A stretch of 64,000 nucleotides of DNA from Parvibaculum sp040216885 (GTDB lineage: Bacteria; Pseudomonadota; Alphaproteobacteria; Parvibaculales; Parvibaculaceae). Below are positions 1 to 7,391 of the stretch, one piece after another (within the stretch, counting starts at the first letter, position 1; every line of letters starts with the position of its first letter). The stretch covers positions 16,126 through 80,125 of the forward strand of contig JAVJOG010000018.1 of NCBI GenBank assembly GCA_040216885.1, read 5' to 3'. The notes under the pieces are model-generated. The model was not told the DNA's origin. It saw only the letters and a list, made by a program, of their open reading frames with translations, and searched no databases. Position numbers and translations under genes: made by a program.

Positions 1-265
1 GCGGGTCGCCCGGCGCCGCGAAGTCTTCGGGCCGCACCGCCTCGTCGGCGGCCGCTGTTTCTCCGCCGTTCCCGGCCGCCGCCTTTTCGGCGCTGGCAGT
101 CTCGGCATTGGCGGTCTCGGCCTCGGGGGCTTCGGCCCGTGCAACCGTTATCGCCGCGAAGGACTGCGTACCGGCGCCACCTGTCGCCAGGTCGGCCAGC
201 TTCAGGCCCAGCAGCATTGAAGCGCAGAGGATGACGATCGGCAGCAGTCGGAGACGGTCCAGCAT
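1..265 (-). CDS. MotE-like flagellar/motility protein, N-terminal part
   Basis: Only the first 88 codons are in the window; the frame is open to the left edge. The ATG at 265 begins a short charged stretch followed by a hydrophobic segment (about residues 7-25), which may be a signal anchor, and then an Ala/Glu/Pro-rich region with no clear domain. It lies 13 bp after the stop of the DUF6468 gene and is the fourth gene of the leftward fliL-fliM unit. In alphaproteobacteria this slot is usually held by the MotE/MgtE-N-like family; Sinorhizobium MotE is a periplasmic partner of the motor protein MotC. The assignment rests mainly on position and the N-terminal anchor, because the diagnostic C-terminal domain is outside the window. 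Confidence 0.55.
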   Translation of the reverse strand, partial: MLDRLRLLPIVILCASMLLGLKLADLATGGAGTQSFAAITVARAEAPEAETANAETASAEKAAAGNGGETAAADEAVRPEDFAAPGDP

Positions 266-278
266 GATTCCGGTTGCC

Positions 279-728
279 TCACCGCGCCCGCTTCAGCGCA
301 TCGAGCAGCGGATGCGTTGCGCGGGATGAATTGTTGGTGTCGCGGGATACGCCTGCCTGTGTCTGGCGCGGACCCGCGGCGGGTCGCACGAGCGGCGGTT
401 TATCGCTCCTTTCGAGCCGGTCCGCGATACGGTCTCCAGCCTCCAGCATTAGCGCCAGCTCGTCGGCGAGCCCCCGCGCGCGCCGGACGCGCGCGCCGAG
501 ATCTTCGCCGGTAGCGGCGCTCGCCGTTTTCAGATTGTCGATGGCGGCTGCCGCCTGCGCCGTCGCTGTGTTGAGATCGCGAATGAGGTCGCGCAACCCG
601 TCCTGGCCTGACCGCATCGCCCGCAGGCGGCGATCCAGCATCGCGCAATAGGCGATGGTTGCGATCAGGAACAGACAGACGATGCCCTCAAGAAGAACGC
701 CGAACGGTACAGCCTGAAAAACGGTCAT
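279..728 (-). CDS. DUF6468 flagellar-operon membrane protein
   Basis: A 149-residue protein whose ATG overlaps the fliM stop as ATGA, so the two are almost certainly translationally coupled. Residues 7-28 form one strongly hydrophobic segment, followed by an Arg-rich turn (LDRRLRAMRSG) and a long helical stretch rich in Ala, Asp and Leu; the C-terminus is polar. This matches the DUF6468 family, which recurs next to fliM/motE in alphaproteobacterial flagellar clusters. No enzymatic motif is visible. A role at the inner-membrane face of the motor or export gate is inferred from position only. Confidence 0.7.
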   Translation of the reverse strand: MTVFQAVPFGVLLEGIVCLFLIATIAYCAMLDRRLRAMRSGQDGLRDLIRDLNTATAQAAAAIDNLKTASAATGEDLGARVRRARGLADELALMLEAGDRIADRLERSDKPPLVRPAAGPRQTQAGVSRDTNNSSRATHPLLDALKRAR

Positions 729-1819
729 TTGAACGCTCCCGTAATTCTGGTTTCGACAGCTTTCTTTTCCGGCTCCACAAGCGCGGCTCGCTTGTGTTTG
801 CGGATAGCCTGTTCGATGCGCACCGCGACATGATTTCCGACGCGTCCCATCCGGCCGGTCGCGACATGCACCCCGCCGCAACGCATATCGATCGCGCCAT
901 CGGGCGCATTGTTGAACATCAGCGTCTGGCCGACCTCGAAATCCATGACATCGCGCAGCGTGAGTTGCTGCTGGTCGAGAACCGCTTCGACCGGAACGCG
1001 CGTCGACCAGAGCTCGGTCGCGAGATGTCCTTCCCAGATCGTGTCGCGGCCGAATTTCTCGCCCATGAACATCTGCAACAGCAGTTCGCGGATCGGCTCC
1101 AGCGTTGCATAGGGCAACATCAGCTCGATGCGTCCGCCGCGATCTTCCATGTCGACGCGCAGCTTGACGAGAATGGCCGCATTCGCCGGACGCGCGATCG
1201 CCGCGAAACGCGGATTGGTTTCCATGCGATCGAGTTCGAGCGTCACCGGCGACAGCGGCTCGAACGCGGCCTGCACATCCTGCAGCACGACTTCGATCAT
1301 GCGCTGCACGAGATTGAGTTCGATGGTGGTGTAGGGCCGGCCCTCGATGCGCATTGCCGCCGTGCCGCGCCGCCCGCCGAGCAACACGTCGACGATCGAA
1401 TAGATGAGGTTCGAGTCGACCGTGAACATGCCGTAATTGTCCCACTGCTTCGCGCGGAAAATCGCAAGAATGGCGGGCAGCGGAATCGAATTGAGGTAAT
1501 CGCCGAAACGGATCGACGACACGTTGTCGAGCGACACTTCGACGTTATCGGATGTGAAATTCCGGAGCGACACGGTCATCAACCGGACGAGCCTGTCGAA
1601 CACGATCTCGAGCATCGGCAACCGCTCGTAAGACACGAGCGCCGAGTTGACGATGGCATCGATGCCGTGCCGGTCCTGCACCTGCCCGTCTTCGACCTCG
1701 AAGCCGAGCAGGCTGTCGATTTCGTCCTGGTTGAGCACGCGCTCCGGTGCTTTCGCCGCGGCCTGAGTGGCGGCGGCGAGCACGCCGGCGTCGTTGTCCT
1801 TGACGTCTGTGGTGGCCAT
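725..1819 (-). CDS. fliM: Flagellar motor switch protein FliM
   Basis: A 364-residue C-ring switch protein. The N-terminus carries a CheY-binding helix of the usual kind (LNQDEIDSLLG, about residues 27-37). It is followed by the CheC-like middle domain, with the EGRPYTTIE motif near residue 155 and YLNSIPLPA before it, and a C-terminal SpoA/FliN-like domain (LRDVMDFEVGQTLMFNN). FliM links phospho-CheY to FliG to reverse rotation. The ATG at 1819 was chosen because the reading frame upstream lacks conserved sequence and runs into fliL; the gap to fliL is 19 bp. Gene order fliL-fliM is standard. Confidence 0.96.
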   Translation of the reverse strand: MATTDVKDNDAGVLAAATQAAAKAPERVLNQDEIDSLLGFEVEDGQVQDRHGIDAIVNSALVSYERLPMLEIVFDRLVRLMTVSLRNFTSDNVEVSLDNVSSIRFGDYLNSIPLPAILAIFRAKQWDNYGMFTVDSNLIYSIVDVLLGGRRGTAAMRIEGRPYTTIELNLVQRMIEVVLQDVQAAFEPLSPVTLELDRMETNPRFAAIARPANAAILVKLRVDMEDRGGRIELMLPYATLEPIRELLLQMFMGEKFGRDTIWEGHLATELWSTRVPVEAVLDQQQLTLRDVMDFEVGQTLMFNNAPDGAIDMRCGGVHVATGRMGRVGNHVAVRIEQAIRKHKRAALVEPEKKAVETRITGAFK

Positions 1820-1838
1820 AAAACGGTCCCCGAACCCT

Positions 1839-2345
1839 TTACTGAACGATGATTTCCCGAAACAGAATGTCCGTGACGAGCGGCTTCTGGGTCGCAAGCG
1901 TCAGGCGGCGCATCAGCTCTTCCTTCAGGCTGAGCATGCCTTGCGAACCTTCGAGGTCTTCCGGCCGCAGATCGCGCAGAAATGTCTGGAAACCATCGAG
2001 TACGCGCGGCATCTCGAGTTCGAGACGCTTGACGGCTTCGGCATCCGTCACCTGCAGCGACACGCGCATCTTGAGGTAATGCGCGGGCGGCGGACCGCTG
2101 AGGTTCACCAGAAAGTCCGGCAGGTCGTAGAACACCGGGTCGGCGACCACCTCCTCGACGGGCGTTTCTTCCCCGCCACCGCCGAAAATGCCGGACATGT
2201 AGAGGCCCGCGCCGGCACCGATCAGAACCAGCGCCGGCAGCGCGACATAGAGAACGAGCACCTTGCCCGCGATCCGGCGTCGTGCCGGCGTTTCGGAGGC
2301 TTCCTCGTCTTCTTCTTCGGCAACTTCGGCGTCGACTGCAGCCAT
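1839..2345 (-). CDS. fliL: Flagellar basal body-associated protein FliL
   Basis: A 168-residue single-pass inner-membrane protein that surrounds the stator units of the motor. The order is an acidic cytoplasmic N-terminus (residues 1-25, many Glu), a transmembrane helix at about 28-50, a linker, and the periplasmic stomatin-like FliL domain starting at DPVFYDLPDFLVNL and ending in the typical DILFREIIVQ tail. The ATG at 2345 has a GAGGTGGGA-type ribosome site just upstream; the in-frame ATG further upstream would add an atypical basic extension. First gene of the leftward unit, divergent from flgF across a 352-bp regulatory region. Confidence 0.93.
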   Translation of the reverse strand: MAAVDAEVAEEEDEEASETPARRRIAGKVLVLYVALPALVLIGAGAGLYMSGIFGGGGEETPVEEVVADPVFYDLPDFLVNLSGPPPAHYLKMRVSLQVTDAEAVKRLELEMPRVLDGFQTFLRDLRPEDLEGSQGMLSLKEELMRRLTLATQKPLVTDILFREIIVQ

Positions 2346-2528
2346 CGTGAAATATCCCACCTCGTGGACGTCGCGATGCCTTCGCCCGCGCCGTCCTTTG
2401 CCCTTTGTTCGTCGCGTCGCAGCTTCTTTGCGACACAAGGGCGATGCTCTCGCACTTTGGTTAATGAAGCGTTGTGTCCACGGCTGTCCGAAGCCCTCTC
2501 AAGCGAAAACGGCCGGAGCACCGCCAAA

Positions 2529-2546
2529 CCGGCAGAAACTGCCCGG
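2529..2546. promoter_or_regulatory. FlbD/ftr-like palindrome upstream of flgF
   Basis: CCGGCAGAAACTGCCCGG contains the 13-bp core GGCAG-N4-TGCC that also occurs upstream of flgI, the first flagellin and flgE. Its right end is 75 bp from the sigma-54 element at 2621. In Caulobacter, FlbD activates sigma-54 flagellar promoters from palindromic ftr sites. A partial second copy may lie at 2543-2562. Function is inferred. Confidence 0.6.
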
Positions 2547-2590
2547 TATTCCCTGCCGCCGGATGGCGATCCGCCACGGGCGAAAGACAT

Positions 2591-2603
2591 TATCCATTTG
2601 ATT
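2591..2603. promoter_or_regulatory. IHF-like site upstream of flgF
   Basis: TATCCATTTGATT matches the reverse IHF consensus (YAA-N4-TTGATW) at all but one fixed position and lies in an AT-rich patch 17 bp upstream of the sigma-54 element. Three other flagellar promoters here have perfect matches at the same distance. Confidence 0.5.
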
Positions 2604-2620
2604 TTATTGACATTTTTATC

Positions 2621-2636
2621 TGGCACAGGCCCTGCA
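2621..2636 (+). promoter_or_regulatory. Sigma-54 promoter of flgFGAH
   Basis: TGGCACAGGCCCTGCA: a perfect -24 TGGCAC, exact GG-N10-GC spacing and a CTGC -12 element. It sits 62 bp before the flgF ATG and after the ftr-like and IHF-like sites. The 352-bp gap between fliL and flgF therefore holds the control region for flgF; no clear promoter for fliL was found in it. Confidence 0.85.
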
Positions 2637-2697
2637 CATCGCTTGGCGGGCCGCCCGTATCCGTGCCCGCCAATTGAACCGGACGACCGACGCCGCC

Positions 2698-3429
2698 ATG
2701 GAAAACGCCCTTCTCATAGCTCTTTCGCGCCAGATGGCGATGACGCGCGAAATGGCGGCCATCGCGAACAACCTCGCGAACATGAACACCGCCGGCTTCA
2801 AGTCGGAGGCGATGCTGTTCGAGCAATACGTGATGAAGGGTGCCTCGGAGAGCGGCCAGGCGGCGAAGATCACCTTCGTTCAGGATTTCGGCCAGCACCG
2901 CAATCTGAGCGACGGCACACTGCAGACGACCGGCAACCCGTTCGACGTCGCGATCAGCGGCGATGGATTTTTCAGGGTGCAGACGGAAAACAACGTCATG
3001 TATACCCGCAACGGCCACTTCCGCCTCGACGATGCGGGCCAGCTCGTGACCGCGAACGGCGACCCGGTGCTGTCCAGCGCCGACGCACCGATACTCTTTG
3101 CGCAGGACGAAACCGACATCACGATCGCCCGCGACGGCACGGTCTCCTCAAGCCTCGGCCTCCGCGGCAAGCTCTCGATCGTGACCTTCGAAAATCCGCA
3201 AGCCATGCGCAATGTCGGCGGAACTCTTTTGGGCACGCTGCAGGACGAACAGCCGGTCGACGAGCCGCTCTTGGTGCAGGGCGCGCTCGAAGGCTCGAAC
3301 GTGCAGCCGATCGTCGAGATGACGAACATGATCGAAGTATCGCGCTCCTACGCAAGCGCACAGAAGCTCATCGACCAATCCGACCAGATGCGCCGCAAGG
3401 CGATACAGGACCTCGGAAGCCCGGCCTGA
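2698..3429 (+). CDS. flgF: Flagellar proximal rod protein FlgF
   Basis: A 243-residue rod subunit. It begins MENALLIALSRQ and has the N-terminal flagellar basal-body rod motif (AAIANNLANMNTAGFKSE, about residues 24-41), the central GDGFFRV signature of the FlgE/F/G family, and a C-terminal heptad helix (VEMTNMIEVSRSYASAQKLID). An in-frame ATG eight codons upstream is disfavoured because FlgF proteins begin at ME(N/T). First gene of the sigma-54-controlled flgF-flgG-flgA-flgH unit; flgG follows after 40 bp. Confidence 0.94.
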   Translation: MENALLIALSRQMAMTREMAAIANNLANMNTAGFKSEAMLFEQYVMKGASESGQAAKITFVQDFGQHRNLSDGTLQTTGNPFDVAISGDGFFRVQTENNVMYTRNGHFRLDDAGQLVTANGDPVLSSADAPILFAQDETDITIARDGTVSSSLGLRGKLSIVTFENPQAMRNVGGTLLGTLQDEQPVDEPLLVQGALEGSNVQPIVEMTNMIEVSRSYASAQKLIDQSDQMRRKAIQDLGSPA

Positions 3430-3469
3430 CGCCGCTTTCGATATGACACAAGGGTAAGGAACAAGTCCC

Positions 3470-4255
3470 ATGCAGTCGCTCAGCATCGCCGCCACCGGCA
3501 TGATGGCCCAGCAGCTCAATGTCGAGGTGATCTCCAACAACATCGCCAACATGAGCACAACCGGCTTCAAGCGTCAGCGCGCGGAGTTTCAGGACCTGCT
3601 CTACCAGAACCTGCGCCGCGTCGGTACCAATTCGTCGGATGCCGGCACCATCGTGCCCGCCGGCGTGCAGATCGGTCTCGGTGTCAAGACGAGCTCCGTC
3701 TACCGCGTGATGACGCAAGGCAACATGGACAACACCGAGAACAAACTCGACCTCGCCATTCAGGGCCGCGGGTATTTCCGCGTCGAACTGCCGAGCGGCG
3801 AGGATGCCTACACCCGCGCCGGTTCCTTCCAGATCAGCGCCGACGGCCAGCTCGTGACCGCCGACGGCTACACGCTGGCGCCGGGCATCTCGATCCCTGC
3901 CGAGGCGACCGACCTCACGATCAGCCGCGACGGCCAGGTGCAGGTGATGATACCGGGCCAGACGGCCTCGCAGGTTGTCGGTCAGATCGAACTGACCAAC
4001 TTCGCCAACGAGGCCGGCCTCGATCCGCAGGGCGATAATCTTTTCCTTGAAACGGCCGCCAGTGGCGCGCCGCTCATCGGGACGCCCAACAACGCGGGTT
4101 TCGGCGGCGTTCTTCAGGGCTTTCTCGAAACGTCGAACGTGAATGCGGTCAGCGAAATCACGTCGCTCATTACCGCGCAGCGTGCCTACGAAATGAATTC
4201 CAAGGTCATCACCGCTTCCGACGAGATGATGTCCGTTGCCGCGAACGTCAAATAA
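3470..4255 (+). CDS. flgG: Flagellar distal rod protein FlgG
   Basis: A 261-residue distal rod protein, the usual FlgG length. The N-terminus MQSLSIAATGMMAQQLNVEVISN and ANMSTTGFKRQRAEFQDLLY are FlgG hallmarks; QGRGYFRVELPSGEDAYTRAG is the central signature, and the C-terminus has the conserved INAQRAYEMNSKVI-like helix (seen as LITAQRAYEMNSKV). It assembles the drive shaft through the P and L rings encoded nearby by flgI and flgH. An AAGGAAC ribosome site precedes the ATG. FlgA follows after 12 bp. Confidence 0.97.
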   Translation: MQSLSIAATGMMAQQLNVEVISNNIANMSTTGFKRQRAEFQDLLYQNLRRVGTNSSDAGTIVPAGVQIGLGVKTSSVYRVMTQGNMDNTENKLDLAIQGRGYFRVELPSGEDAYTRAGSFQISADGQLVTADGYTLAPGISIPAEATDLTISRDGQVQVMIPGQTASQVVGQIELTNFANEAGLDPQGDNLFLETAASGAPLIGTPNNAGFGGVLQGFLETSNVNAVSEITSLITAQRAYEMNSKVITASDEMMSVAANVK

Positions 4256-4267
4256 ACGGTGATTGAA

Positions 4268-5257
4268 ATGTATGCGCGTATCGCTCTCACGATCGGAACA
4301 TTTTCCGCCGCACTCTTCGCCGGTGCCGTCGCCGCCGCCGAGTTGCGCCCGAGCGCAACCGTCGCCGGCGAAACGGTAACGCTGGGCGACCTCTTCGACG
4401 ACGCGGGCGCTGCCGCCCATGTCGTTGTAGCCAACGCGCCGGCGCCCGGCCTGAAGGGCGAGATCTCGGTCTCCCGCATTTCGCTCGCCGCGCGGCGCAA
4501 CGGCATCGAATGGCGCAACAATGCAGGCCTGACGCATATCGTCGTCGGCCGCAGCGGCGTGGCCGTGCCCGAAGAGGAAGTCGCATCGGCCGTGGCGGGC
4601 GCCATAGAAGCGCAGTCCTCCTCGCTTCCCTCCGCGGCGATCCTGCAAGTCGATTTCGCCAATGGCACCGCCGGCATCCAGGTCGCCGAAGACTCGGAAC
4701 GCAGCGTTCGCGTCGAACAGCTTTCCTTCAACCCGCGCAGCGGCGCCTTCACCGCGGTCGTTCGCGCGCCTGCAAACGACATGATGAGCCCGTTGCGCCG
4801 AATTTCCGGCCGCGCCTATCCCGTCATCGACGTACCGGTGCTGACACGCGACATCGTGCCGGGCGACGTCGTGCGCCGCACCGACATCGACTGGATCCGC
4901 CTGCCCGCATCTCGGGTCAGCCAGAACATCGTCACATCGCTGCCGCAGCTTGTCGGCATGTCGCCGCGCAAGCCGGCCCGCGCCGGCGAGCCGCTTCGCC
5001 TTTCCGACATGCACCCGCCGCTCGTCGTCGAGAAAGGCGCGCAAGTCGACATGACGTTCGTTTCCGGCGCATTGACGCTGACCGCGCGCGGCCGCGCCCT
5101 CGACAGCGGCGCCATCGGCGACATCGTGAATGTGCTCAACAGCCGCTCCAACCGCACCGTGCAGGGCATCGTCGAGGGCCCCAACATGGTTCGCATCGAC
5201 GCCCCAGGCACAGCCCGCGCCGCGGTCGTGCACAACGCCGCCGGCGGCAATTCCTGA
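4268..5257 (+). CDS. flgA: Flagellar P-ring assembly chaperone FlgA
   Basis: A 329-residue secreted chaperone for P-ring (FlgI) assembly. The N-terminus is a Sec signal peptide (hydrophobic residues 4-20, cleavage near AVAAAEL). The C-terminal SAF domain begins near VPVLTRDIVPGDVVRRTDIDW and ends with VNVLNSRSNRTVQGIVEGPNM, the classic FlgA tail. The ATG at 4268 is preferred over a GTG at 4259 because GGTGA stands 5 bp before it. Longer than E. coli FlgA (219 aa), as is usual in alphaproteobacteria. Confidence 0.92.
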   Translation: MYARIALTIGTFSAALFAGAVAAAELRPSATVAGETVTLGDLFDDAGAAAHVVVANAPAPGLKGEISVSRISLAARRNGIEWRNNAGLTHIVVGRSGVAVPEEEVASAVAGAIEAQSSSLPSAAILQVDFANGTAGIQVAEDSERSVRVEQLSFNPRSGAFTAVVRAPANDMMSPLRRISGRAYPVIDVPVLTRDIVPGDVVRRTDIDWIRLPASRVSQNIVTSLPQLVGMSPRKPARAGEPLRLSDMHPPLVVEKGAQVDMTFVSGALTLTARGRALDSGAIGDIVNVLNSRSNRTVQGIVEGPNMVRIDAPGTARAAVVHNAAGGNS

Positions 5258-5295
5258 TCGCGACACCAAAAGTTCCGGCCGAAAAGGTTCAAAAG

Positions 5296-6033
5296 ATGTT
5301 TGTCAGTTCCACATACCGTCTCGTTGCCATCGCCCTCGTCGCCGCGACGCTGGCCGGCTGCAACAGCGCCGATCGCATCGCCAACATCGGCAAGGCGCCC
5401 GGCATGGCACCCGTCGGCACGATCGAGCCGCGCGTTTCGATGCCGATGCCGGCGCCCGAAGAGATCGTCTACCAGCCGAATTCGCTCTGGCGCTCGGGGT
5501 CGCGCGCCTTCTTCCGCGACCAGCGCGCCGCCCGTGTCGGCGACATCCTGACGGTACTGATCAACATTTCCGACAACGCCAAGGTCGACAACACGACCAA
5601 GCGCAGCCGCGCCAATGCCGAGAACGCCTCCGTCGACAATCTGCTCGGTTATGAGAGCTATCTCGGCAAGGTCTTCCCGAATGCCGTCGACAACACCAGC
5701 CTTGCCGACCTCGGCAGCAGCAGTTCCAGCTCCGGCGCGGGCTCCGTCGACCGCCGCGAAAAGATCGAGCTGACCGTCGCCGCCGTCGTCACCCAGGTCC
5801 TGCCCAACGGCAACCTGGTCATCTCCGGCCGCCAGCAGGTCCGCGTCAATTTCGAAGTGCGCGAACTTGACGTCACCGGCATCGTCCGGCCCGAGGATAT
5901 CTCGAACATCAACACGATCCAGCACACCCAGATCGCCGAAGCCCGCATCGCCTATGGCGGTCAGGGCCAGATCTCCGACGTGCAGCAGGCGCGCTACGGG
6001 CAGCAGCTCATCGACATCCTGATGCCGTTCTGA
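5296..6033 (+). CDS. flgH: Flagellar L-ring lipoprotein FlgH
   Basis: A 245-residue outer-membrane L-ring subunit. Residues 1-21 form a lipoprotein signal with the lipobox LAGC (Cys22). The mature part has the FlgH signatures SLWRSGSRAFFRDQRAARVGD and, near the end, GQGQISDVQQARYGQQLID. It ends the flgF-flgG-flgA-flgH unit and is followed at once by a strong bidirectional terminator. Confidence 0.96.
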   Translation: MFVSSTYRLVAIALVAATLAGCNSADRIANIGKAPGMAPVGTIEPRVSMPMPAPEEIVYQPNSLWRSGSRAFFRDQRAARVGDILTVLINISDNAKVDNTTKRSRANAENASVDNLLGYESYLGKVFPNAVDNTSLADLGSSSSSSGAGSVDRREKIELTVAAVVTQVLPNGNLVISGRQQVRVNFEVRELDVTGIVRPEDISNINTIQHTQIAEARIAYGGQGQISDVQQARYGQQLIDILMPF

Positions 6034-6051
6034 CGCCGGTCCCGAAAAAGC

Positions 6052-6082
6052 AAAACGCGGCCCCCTCTTCGGGCCGCGTTTT
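6052..6082. terminator. Bidirectional terminator between flgH and dksA
   Basis: A 12-bp perfect stem (AAAACGCGGCCC / GGGCCGCGTTTT) with a 7-nt loop. The A-tract and T-tract make it work in both directions, serving the convergent flgH and dksA genes. Confidence 0.92.
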
Positions 6083-6105
6083 CGCATCGTCGTACCGCAA
6101 TCGGC

Positions 6106-6522
6106 TCAGTCGTCGCGATAGACCTTCTCGCGGCGTTCGTGACGTTCCTGCGCCTCGATCGAAAGTGTCGCGATCGGCCGCGCATCGAGCCGCTTCAGGC
6201 TGATCGGCTCGCCCGTTTCCTCGCAATAGCCATAGGTGCCTTCGTCGATCCGCCGGAGTGCCGCGTCGATCTTGGCAACGAGCTTGCGCTGCCGGTCGCG
6301 CGTACGCAATTCGAGGGAACGCTCGGTCTCGGAGGAGGCGCGGTCGGCGAGATCGGGATGCTGCGCGCTGTCGTCTTGCAGATGCTGCAGCGTTTCGCGA
6401 TTCTCGATGAGGATGTCTTCTTTCCACTTCTCGAGCTTGCGGCGAAAATACTCCTTCTGCCGTTTGTTCATAAACGGCTCGTCGTCGGATGGCATGTAGC
6501 CCTTGGGTAGTCTTACGGCCAT
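6106..6522 (-). CDS. dksA: DksA/TraR-family RNA polymerase-binding protein
   Basis: A 138-residue DksA homologue, which enters the RNA polymerase secondary channel and works with ppGpp. It has a long coiled-coil region (about residues 17-95) and the conserved segment YGYCEETGEPISLKRLDARP. Of the four zinc-binding cysteines of E. coli DksA only the first is present: the second is Thr, and the distal pair is Ser and Ala (ATLSIEAQE). Cysteine-poor forms are common in alphaproteobacteria, so this is probably functional. Lies convergent to flgH. Confidence 0.9.
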   Translation of the reverse strand: MAVRLPKGYMPSDDEPFMNKRQKEYFRRKLEKWKEDILIENRETLQHLQDDSAQHPDLADRASSETERSLELRTRDRQRKLVAKIDAALRRIDEGTYGYCEETGEPISLKRLDARPIATLSIEAQERHERREKVYRDD

Positions 6523-6673
6523 TCGCGGCAATCTCTCCAGCACGCGTCCCTTGCGGAAACGGGCCGGACTATAGCGACCGGTCCCACGATTCTCAACAGC
6601 GATGGACCCGCCAAGCCAGTGAAACATCTGTGAAATCCGGAGGATGAGCGGCGCCCGGAAGGGCCTCGAAAAC

Positions 6674-7108
6674 CTAGCCTTTGGTATAGGTTCCGAACTT
6701 GGCCAGCTCGACCCGCGCCCTGAGCTCGATCTGGTCGAGAATCTCGCGCAAGCCCGGATCGGCGATGCCGCCAAGCTGCCGTTCGACCACCGAAAGAAGA
6801 CGGGAAAGCTTCGATTTCGGCACCTGGCCCATCAGCAGCGCCAGCTTGATGTCGTCGAGAATATCGAGCATCTCCTCGGCGCGTGCGACGGCTTTGCGGC
6901 GCGGCGCATGGAGCGCATCGTCGGCCCCGCCGGTTTCCTGAAGCGCCAGCAAGGCATCGACGGCGCCAAGCGAAGCCGGTCCCGAAAGCCCGGCCGCCCC
7001 GCGTGTCGCGCCGGCGCCGGCAGGCGCAAAGCCGCTGCCGCCGCTGCGAACCGAAGCGCCGCGGGCCGCGCCGCTCTGGGATGTCGCTCTGGTATTGCCG
7101 ATCTTCAT
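6674..7108 (-). CDS. fliX: Flagellar assembly trans-acting regulator FliX
   Basis: A 144-residue protein matching FliX, the alphaproteobacterial regulator that couples early flagellar assembly to FlbD activity. It starts MKIGNTRAT, has a Gly/Ala-rich flexible N-terminus and a helical C-terminal domain (AVARAEEMLDILDDIKLALL through LDQIELRARVELAKFGTY). As in Caulobacter, fliX is divergent from flgI; the region between them carries two ftr-like palindromes that could serve both. The upstream in-frame extension was rejected because conserved sequence starts at MKIG. Confidence 0.9.
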   Translation of the reverse strand: MKIGNTRATSQSGAARGASVRSGGSGFAPAGAGATRGAAGLSGPASLGAVDALLALQETGGADDALHAPRRKAVARAEEMLDILDDIKLALLMGQVPKSKLSRLLSVVERQLGGIADPGLREILDQIELRARVELAKFGTYTKG

Positions 7109-7215
7109 TTCGCTGCCCCACCGCGATCCGGCAGATGCCGGTCCGGTTTCATTCCCTCCAAAATGAACCGTAGGTCTTAAAGCGGCGTTAATCTTAACTC
7201 GCGCCGCAAGCCCCC

Positions 7216-7253
7216 GCGGCAGGATTTGCCGCCCCGCGGCAGGAGATGCCTGC
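7216..7253. promoter_or_regulatory. Two tandem FlbD/ftr-like palindromes between fliX and flgI
   Basis: GCGGCAGGATTTGCCGC (7216-7232) and GCGGCAGGAGATGCCTGC (7236-7253) both contain GGCAG-N4-TGCC and are spaced 20 bp centre to centre, about two helical turns. They lie 84-105 bp upstream of the flgI sigma-54 element. Confidence 0.65.
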
Positions 7254-7308
7254 AAGGCCCTTCAAAAGCCCGGTTTTTCGGTCCCGCGAAAACAAAAAAA
7301 TATATATA

Positions 7309-7321
7309 AATCAAGCAGTTG
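7309..7321. promoter_or_regulatory. IHF-consensus site upstream of flgI
   Basis: AATCAAGCAGTTG is a perfect match to WATCAA-N4-TTR. It adjoins an A/T run (7290-7310) and lies 15 bp upstream of the sigma-54 element, where DNA bending could bring FlbD to the polymerase. Confidence 0.65.
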
Positions 7322-7336
7322 GGTCAGGCCGCCGAA

Positions 7337-7352
7337 TGGCATGCCTTTCGCT
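7337..7352 (+). promoter_or_regulatory. Sigma-54 promoter of flgI unit
   Basis: TGGCATGCCTTTCGCT has exact GG-N10-GC spacing; the -24 is TGGCAT and the -12 is TCGC, one base off TTGC. It is 40 bp before the flgI ATG at 7392, so the leader is short. Confidence 0.7.
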
Positions 7353-7391
7353 AGAAGAACGCCGTATCGCAAGCGATTGATCGGTTGGTCC

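Noticed and set aside
3368..5269. Minus-strand open frame of 633 codons.
   Set aside because: Antisense to flgG and flgA; Arg/His/Gly-rich and unlike any family.
7129..7142. CCGGCAGATGCCGG near the fliX start as a further ftr site.
   Set aside because: It is palindromic but the spacing between GGCA and TGCC is shorter than in the five matching sites.
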